Below are positions 4,881-8,766 of a DNA stretch of 8,766 bases, in pieces (the first letter of the stretch is position 1; each line of letters begins with the position of its first letter). Location: the NCBI GenBank assembly GCA_022360735.1, contig JAKSCF010000532.1:1-8766 (forward strand), given 5' to 3'. Origin of the DNA: Clostridia bacterium (GTDB lineage: Bacteria > Bacillota_A > Clostridia > Peptostreptococcales > JAAYPU01). The notes under the pieces were generated by a model. The model worked only from the letters and a program-made list of their open reading frames with translations. It was not told the origin of the DNA and did not search any database. The translations under genes were made by a program, and so were the position numbers.

Positions 4881-7363
4881 TGAGCCATAAAATTCTGATT
4901 GTAGGTGGTGTTGCCGGTGGTGCCAGCACTGCAGCACGACTTCGACGCTTAGATGAAAATGCAGAAATTATTCTTTTTGAAAAAGGTGAATATATTTCTT
5001 ATGCAAATTGCGGGCTGCCTTACTATATCGGCGATACCATTAAAGATAGAGATGCACTTCTTGTGCAAAAACCTGAAGTTATGCAAAGCCGCTTTAATAT
5101 TGACATAAGATTAACTAATGAAGTGATTTCCATTGACAAAGAAAGCAAACAGGTTGAAGTTAAAGATTTAAGTAACAATAGCACTTATTTGGAATCATAT
5201 GATACTTTGGTGCTCTCTACTGGGTCAACGCCCTTAAAGCCACCTATCGAAGGTATTAATGCGCCAAATATTTTTACTTTATGGACCATCCCGGATACGG
5301 ATGCCATAAAGCATTATATCAATGAAAACCAACCTAAAACAGCCGCTGTCATCGGTGGTGGATTTATTGGTTTAGAAATGGCTGAAAACCTTCACGCGCT
5401 TGGCATTAAAGTCTCTCTGATTGAAATGTTGGACCAAGTTATGACACCATTAGATTACGGAATGGCTCAAATACTTCATGAGAATATTAGAGCAAACCAT
5501 GTCAACCTCATTTTAAAAGATGGTGTTAAACGTTTTGACCGGAATGAAGATGCTACAACCATTACACTTCAAAGCGGTAATACAGTAGATGCCGATATGG
5601 TGATTTTATCTATAGGCGTTCGTCCAAACAGTATTCTTGCTAAAAACGCCGGCTTAGAAATCAACGATCGTGGAGGCGTTGTAGTCGATGACTATCTAAG
5701 AACATCTGATGAAAATATTTATGCCATAGGAGATGTTATTGAAGTAACTGATTTTATCAATAAAGGAAAGACGATGATTCCATTAGCAGGTCCGGCTAAC
5801 AAACAAGGTCGAATTTGTGCTAATAATATTTATGGCAGAAACGAACCCTATAAAGGTACCCAAGGAACTGCTATCGCTAAAGTATTTGATATGACAGCAG
5901 CTTCTACGGGTGTAAATGAAAAAACATTGAATAAAAGGGGATTAAAACATAAGCAGGATTATTTCACAGCGGTTATATATCAAAAATCTCATGCAGGCTA
6001 TTATCCCGGTGCATGCCCTCTAGCCCTAAAAATGATATTCGATAAAACAGGCAATATTTATGGGGCGCAAATAGTTGGGCAAGAGGGTGTTGACAAGCGT
6101 ATTGATACCATAGCTACTGCCATGAGGTTAGGCGGAAAGGCCAGTGACCTTAAAGAACTGGAATTGGCTTATGCACCACCATACTCTTCTGCAAAAGATC
6201 CTGTTAATATGTTAGGTTTCGTGGCTGAAAACATATTAAACGGACTGGTTGATTTTATGGATTGGGATGAGTATGAGTCTATTAAAGATTCTGATGAATA
6301 CCAAGTATTGGATGTTTCTGAAGACGTTGAAAGAATGGTCGGATTTGTTCCAGACTCTATCCACATTCCTTTGGGGTCAATAAGAGATCGTGTTGATGAA
6401 CTAGATAAAAACAAAACCATTGTTATATATTGTGCCATTGGTTTAAGATCCTATGTTGCTGCTAGGATTCTTTCCCAAAAAGGCTTTAATACAAAAGTAT
6501 TTGCAGGAGGCTTCAACCTGTATAAGTCTTTATTCCACAAGGCAGATATTGACAAGCCTGCACCTGCTGCCTCTACAACTCAAGCTGAAATGCAGAAAGG
6601 TAATGAAACTATGGATATAAAAGAAACCATTAAAGTAAATTGCAGTGGATTGCAGTGTCCGGGCCCCATTATGAAGGTTTTCAAAACCATGAATGATTTA
6701 AATGAAGGCGATATCATTGAAGTTTCAGCTACAGATGTAGGTTTCGGAAGAGATGTAGAATCATGGTGCCAGAGAACAGGCAATACAATGTTAAAGGCAG
6801 AAAAACGAGGCAAAGAACAAGTCGTTTGGATACAAAAAGGATTAAATATGCCTGCTGATTGTCCTGCTTCTGAAAAACAACCTTTCCTTAATGATGATGG
6901 AAAGTCTATGATTGTTTTTAGCGGTGATCTGGATAAAGTCCTGGCATCTTTTATCATTGCCAACGGAGCTGCTTCTATGGGAAGAAAAGTGACTATGTTT
7001 TTCACTTTCTGGGGGCTCAATGCTTTAAGAAAAACTGACAAAGTAAAGGTCAAAAAACCTTTATTGGATTCTATGTTTGGTGCAATGATGCCTAGAGGAA
7101 CCGGAAAGCTGAAGCTTTCTAAAATGCATATGGGCGGAATGGGTACCGCTATGATGAAAAAGGTTATGAAAGACAAGAACGTTGATTCTCTCGAAGATCT
7201 CATTAAACAAGCCATGGAAAATGGTGTTAATATCGTTGCATGTACCATGTCCATGGACGTTATGGGACTTACCAAGGATGAATTGATTGACGGTATTGAC
7301 TATGCAGGTGTGGCTTCTTATCTAGCCCATGCGGAAGAATCTAATGTCAATCTGTTTATATAG
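4880..7363 (+). CDS. Four-domain fusion: CoA-disulfide/persulfide reductase, rhodanese, TusA, DsrE2
   Basis: This is an 827-residue cytosolic multidomain protein. Residues 1-450 are an FAD/NAD(P)H reductase of the coenzyme A disulfide reductase group. GGVAGGASTAARLRR binds FAD, YANCGLPYYIG carries the single redox Cys44, IGGGFIGLEMAENL (158-171) binds NAD(P)H, YAIGDV (281-286) is the second FAD motif, and YAPPYSSAKDPVN (431-443) is the family's C-terminal hallmark. Residues about 460-555 are a rhodanese with active loop YCAIGLRS (Cys518). Residues about 580-655 are TusA with CPGP (Cys593) plus Cys588 and Cys630. Residues about 670-827 are DsrE2-like with ACTMSMDVMG (Cys788). CoADR-rhodanese fusions are known to reduce CoA or other persulfides and polysulfides; TusA and DsrE pass on sulfane sulfur. 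The whole probably takes sulfane sulfur, reduces it or relays it along Cys to Cys. AAAGGAGG (4866-4873) gives a strong start, and the upstream ArsR gene overlaps by one base. All key Cys residues are intact. Confidence 0.93.
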   Translation: MSHKILIVGGVAGGASTAARLRRLDENAEIILFEKGEYISYANCGLPYYIGDTIKDRDALLVQKPEVMQSRFNIDIRLTNEVISIDKESKQVEVKDLSNNSTYLESYDTLVLSTGSTPLKPPIEGINAPNIFTLWTIPDTDAIKHYINENQPKTAAVIGGGFIGLEMAENLHALGIKVSLIEMLDQVMTPLDYGMAQILHENIRANHVNLILKDGVKRFDRNEDATTITLQSGNTVDADMVILSIGVRPNSILAKNAGLEINDRGGVVVDDYLRTSDENIYAIGDVIEVTDFINKGKTMIPLAGPANKQGRICANNIYGRNEPYKGTQGTAIAKVFDMTAASTGVNEKTLNKRGLKHKQDYFTAVIYQKSHAGYYPGACPLALKMIFDKTGNIYGAQIVGQEGVDKRIDTIATAMRLGGKASDLKELELAYAPPYSSAKDPVNMLGFVAENILNGLVDFMDWDEYESIKDSDEYQVLDVSEDVERMVGFVPDSIHIPLGSIRDRVDELDKNKTIVIYCAIGLRSYVAARILSQKGFNTKVFAGGFNLYKSLFHKADIDKPAPAASTTQAEMQKGNETMDIKETIKVNCSGLQCPGPIMKVFKTMNDLNEGDIIEVSATDVGFGRDVESWCQRTGNTMLKAEKRGKEQVVWIQKGLNMPADCPASEKQPFLNDDGKSMIVFSGDLDKVLASFIIANGAASMGRKVTMFFTFWGLNALRKTDKVKVKKPLLDSMFGAMMPRGTGKLKLSKMHMGGMGTAMMKKVMKDKNVDSLEDLIKQAMENGVNIVACTMSMDVMGLTKDELIDGIDYAGVASYLAHAEESNVNLFI

Positions 7364-7386
7364 TCGTCTTAAATATTTTATAAAAC

Positions 7387-7412
7387 GGGCGTCCTGCTTA
7401 AAGGACGCCTTT
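7387..7412. terminator. Terminator after the sulfur-transferase operon
   Basis: GGCGTCC (7388-7394) and GGACGCC (7403-7409) form a 7-bp G/C-rich stem with an 8-base loop. TTTAATATTCTT follows on the plus strand, 24 bases after the fusion gene's stop. On the minus strand the same hairpin follows the lipoprotein gene and is trailed by CGTTTTATA, so it probably stops both convergent transcripts. Confidence 0.82.
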
Positions 7413-8451
7413 AATATTCTTCCCCCAATATAGTGGTTTCATTATTCTGCATATCAATTCTATAGATTACTGAATCTTTATTCTCAGTTCTCCAATCCAA
7501 TGCATAAACAATATCACCAATGACATTAACCCAATCTATTTCTTCATTAAGGATTTGTTTAATCTCTCCGGTATCAAGATTCATAGCATATAGGCTGTCT
7601 TCATTTATAAATAATAAATAATCTTCGTTAGAATTTGAATAAATATTTAAAACAAAGCCTGTTACCAATTCTTCATATTCTGTACCATCAGTACGTATTC
7701 TACATAAACTTAACGTACTATCAACGGCTCCAACGCCTTTTGCGTCACCATTTCTATTTGAATTGTTAAAGTATATCCAACCGTTATTTACTATGAAATG
7801 TGTTGTTTTTACATACTCACCTGTTTCTTTCCATAGAATTTCTTCTTTGTTTTTACCATTCAAATCCATTCTAAACAACTGTCCTTTTAACTGTACAGCA
7901 TAATAAATGTAATCTGATTCATACTGCATACAGTTTATTCCTGCATCAACCAACCTCTTTTTTTTAGTCCCATCAAGACTTATTCTATACAAACCATCTT
8001 TATTATTGGATTTCATATCAACAATATTGGCATAAATCATATCATCTACAATAATTGTTTGACATGTATTCATATCTGAAATGATTTCTCTATTATCTGG
8101 ATTGACGATTTCCAGCCTCATGAGTTGTGAGCCCTTACCAAAATTCCTGTAGTACAGGTATTTGTCATAAATGGATAAACACATCCCATAAGTATCATCG
8201 AAAATAACTTTACCGGACTCACTCCATTGAGTTATATTATTGTTTTTCTTACCATCTTGAAAATAGATGGTTCCATCTTCACTTTGAACGATAAATCCAG
8301 TATTTACACTATTGATTGGATTTGAGTTCACTACATGATACTGGGAAGTGTAATCTTCACATCCACTCAATATAAACGTCAGGCTTATTATCATAAATAT
8401 GCTTACCAATACTGCGTACTTTTTTGAATGTCGTATATAAATACTTTTCAT
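7411..8451 (-). CDS. Lipoprotein with predicted beta-propeller (DUF5050-like)
   Basis: This 346-residue exported lipoprotein starts with basic residues, a hydrophobic stretch (about 12-28) and the lipobox LSGC with the lipid-bearing Cys31. After cleavage it would be anchored to the outer face of the membrane. The rest consists of repeated strand pairs of the form LYRIxLDGTxxxxL: near residues 110, 154 (LYRISLDG), 192 (LFRMDLNG), 249 (LCRIRTDG), 287 (LYAMNLDTG) and 329 (IYRIDMQN), each with a preceding xxIYY-type strand. This is the pattern of DUF5050-type six-bladed propellers in Firmicute lipoproteins, whose ligands and roles are generally unknown. GGGGG six bases before the ATG supports the start. 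It is convergent with the sulfur-transferase operon and has its own promoter region, so no functional link is implied. Confidence 0.85.
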   Translation of the reverse strand: MKSIYIRHSKKYAVLVSIFMIISLTFILSGCEDYTSQYHVVNSNPINSVNTGFIVQSEDGTIYFQDGKKNNNITQWSESGKVIFDDTYGMCLSIYDKYLYYRNFGKGSQLMRLEIVNPDNREIISDMNTCQTIIVDDMIYANIVDMKSNNKDGLYRISLDGTKKKRLVDAGINCMQYESDYIYYAVQLKGQLFRMDLNGKNKEEILWKETGEYVKTTHFIVNNGWIYFNNSNRNGDAKGVGAVDSTLSLCRIRTDGTEYEELVTGFVLNIYSNSNEDYLLFINEDSLYAMNLDTGEIKQILNEEIDWVNVIGDIVYALDWRTENKDSVIYRIDMQNNETTILGEEY

Positions 8452-8482
8452 CGTATCCCCCTTTATTCATTATTATGTGTTT

Positions 8483-8511
8483 ATTATACAATAAAAAAGA
8501 TAGGGTTATCA
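8483..8511 (-). promoter_or_regulatory. Candidate promoter of the lipoprotein gene
   Basis: On the minus strand a perfect TATAAT (complement of 8483-8488) lies about 30 bases ahead of the lipoprotein start codon. Seventeen bases further upstream is a poor -35 box, TGATAA (complement of 8506-8511). Confidence 0.4.
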
Positions 8512-8513
8512 TT

Positions 8514-8553
8514 CAGAAAAGAAGAATAACCGCCCTGCTGTGAGGACGGTTAT
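8514..8553 (-). terminator. Terminator of the aminotransferase gene
   Basis: An 11-bp stem with one mismatch (8526-8536 with 8543-8553, core AACCG...CGGTT) and a 6-base loop is followed on the minus strand by TCTTCTTTTC. It lies about 70 bases after the aminotransferase stop codon and ahead of the lipoprotein promoter, so it separates the two transcripts. The stretch 8554-8623 holds a perfect GCATTAATGC palindrome (8580-8589) but nothing else I can name. Confidence 0.65.
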
Positions 8554-8623
8554 AACTATTTAAACAACCTTCGGTAACCGCATTAATGCAAATCCGATTA
8601 CTCTTCTTTTATTATAACACAAT

Positions 8624-8766
8624 TTATGAAATGCTCTCTTCCAATGCTTTTTCCATGATATCCAATCCACAGTCAATCTGCTCATCCGTAATCACCAATG
8701 GCATCAAGAATCTCATAATGTTGCCTTTAACACCTGCAGACATTGTAATCAATCCCTGCTGAGCGC
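8624..8766 (-). CDS. gabT: 4-aminobutyrate aminotransferase-like protein, C-terminal end
   Basis: Only the last 46 residues are inside the window; the gene continues past the right edge and ends at the TAA (8624-8626). The tail reads QQGLITMSAGVKGNIMRFLM, then PLVITDEQIDCGLDIMEKAL. This is the typical end of class-III PLP-dependent aminotransferases of the GabT type (GLIxxxAGxxxNxxRxLxPLxITDEQ). The Lys that binds pyridoxal phosphate lies outside the window. GabT moves the amino group of 4-aminobutyrate to 2-oxoglutarate, giving succinate semialdehyde and glutamate. A close relative such as 5-aminovalerate aminotransferase cannot be excluded from this fragment. No partner gene is visible. Confidence 0.8.
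   Translation of the reverse strand, partial: AQQGLITMSAGVKGNIMRFLMPLVITDEQIDCGLDIMEKALEESIS

Noticed and set aside
6169..7275. Minus-strand ORFs of 89 and 231 residues inside the fusion gene.
   Set aside because: They lie opposite well-defined rhodanese, TusA and DsrE2 coding sequence, show no recognisable domain, and have no ribosome site of note.
8580..8589. GCATTAATGC palindrome between the aminotransferase and the lipoprotein gene.
   Set aside because: It is perfect but only 10 bp and far from either start codon, without a matching second copy, so no regulatory role can be assigned.

Overview
The window looks like chromosomal DNA from a low-GC, anaerobic, Clostridia-type Firmicute. The evidence is the A/T-rich intergenic DNA, strong AAGGAGG-type ribosome binding sites, hairpin-plus-T-run terminators, Firmicute-like -35/-10 boxes, and gene families common in Clostridia: a stand-alone P-loop ATPase, ArsR regulators, a lipoprotein with a DUF5050-like propeller, and a coenzyme A disulfide reductase-type fusion. 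No rRNA, tRNA, insertion sequence, CRISPR array or phage gene was seen, and no gap between genes exceeds 300 bases.

Left part (1-1690): the C-terminal DNA-binding end of a LuxR-type regulator (+) meets a tiny ORF on the other strand (189-350) that resembles the start of a DUF6506 protein. A P-loop ATPase (546-1229, -) follows, then a 51-residue Lys/Asn-rich peptide (1371-1526, +) with three Cys spaced every seven residues, closed by a strong terminator.

Middle part (1690-2565): a Cys-free ArsR-type repressor (1692-2012) is followed by a remarkable protein that is about 30% methionine (2088-2513). It is built from MxxM motifs and a 45-bp (15-residue) tandem repeat. A perfect hairpin closes it and also serves the convergent gene beyond.

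Right-middle part (2564-7363) is the most coherent unit. A YcaO-family ATP-utilising protein of the E. coli YcaO type (-) is transcribed divergently from a second ArsR regulator. The regulator overlaps by one base an 827-residue protein that joins four sulfur-transfer modules: a CoA-disulfide/persulfide reductase flavoprotein, a rhodanese, a TusA and a DsrE2-like domain. The 160-bp divergent region has overlapping promoters facing both ways, with perfect A/T-rich palindromes lying on them. The ArsR protein could therefore control both sides. I infer a sulfane-sulfur (persulfide) handling locus in which YcaO may be a co-regulated partner.

Right end (7364-8766): a lipoprotein with a predicted beta-propeller (-) has its own promoter. 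Upstream of it on the same strand is the C-terminal end of a GabT-like class-III aminotransferase cut by the window edge. All function calls are from reading the sequence and recalled family features; no search was run.
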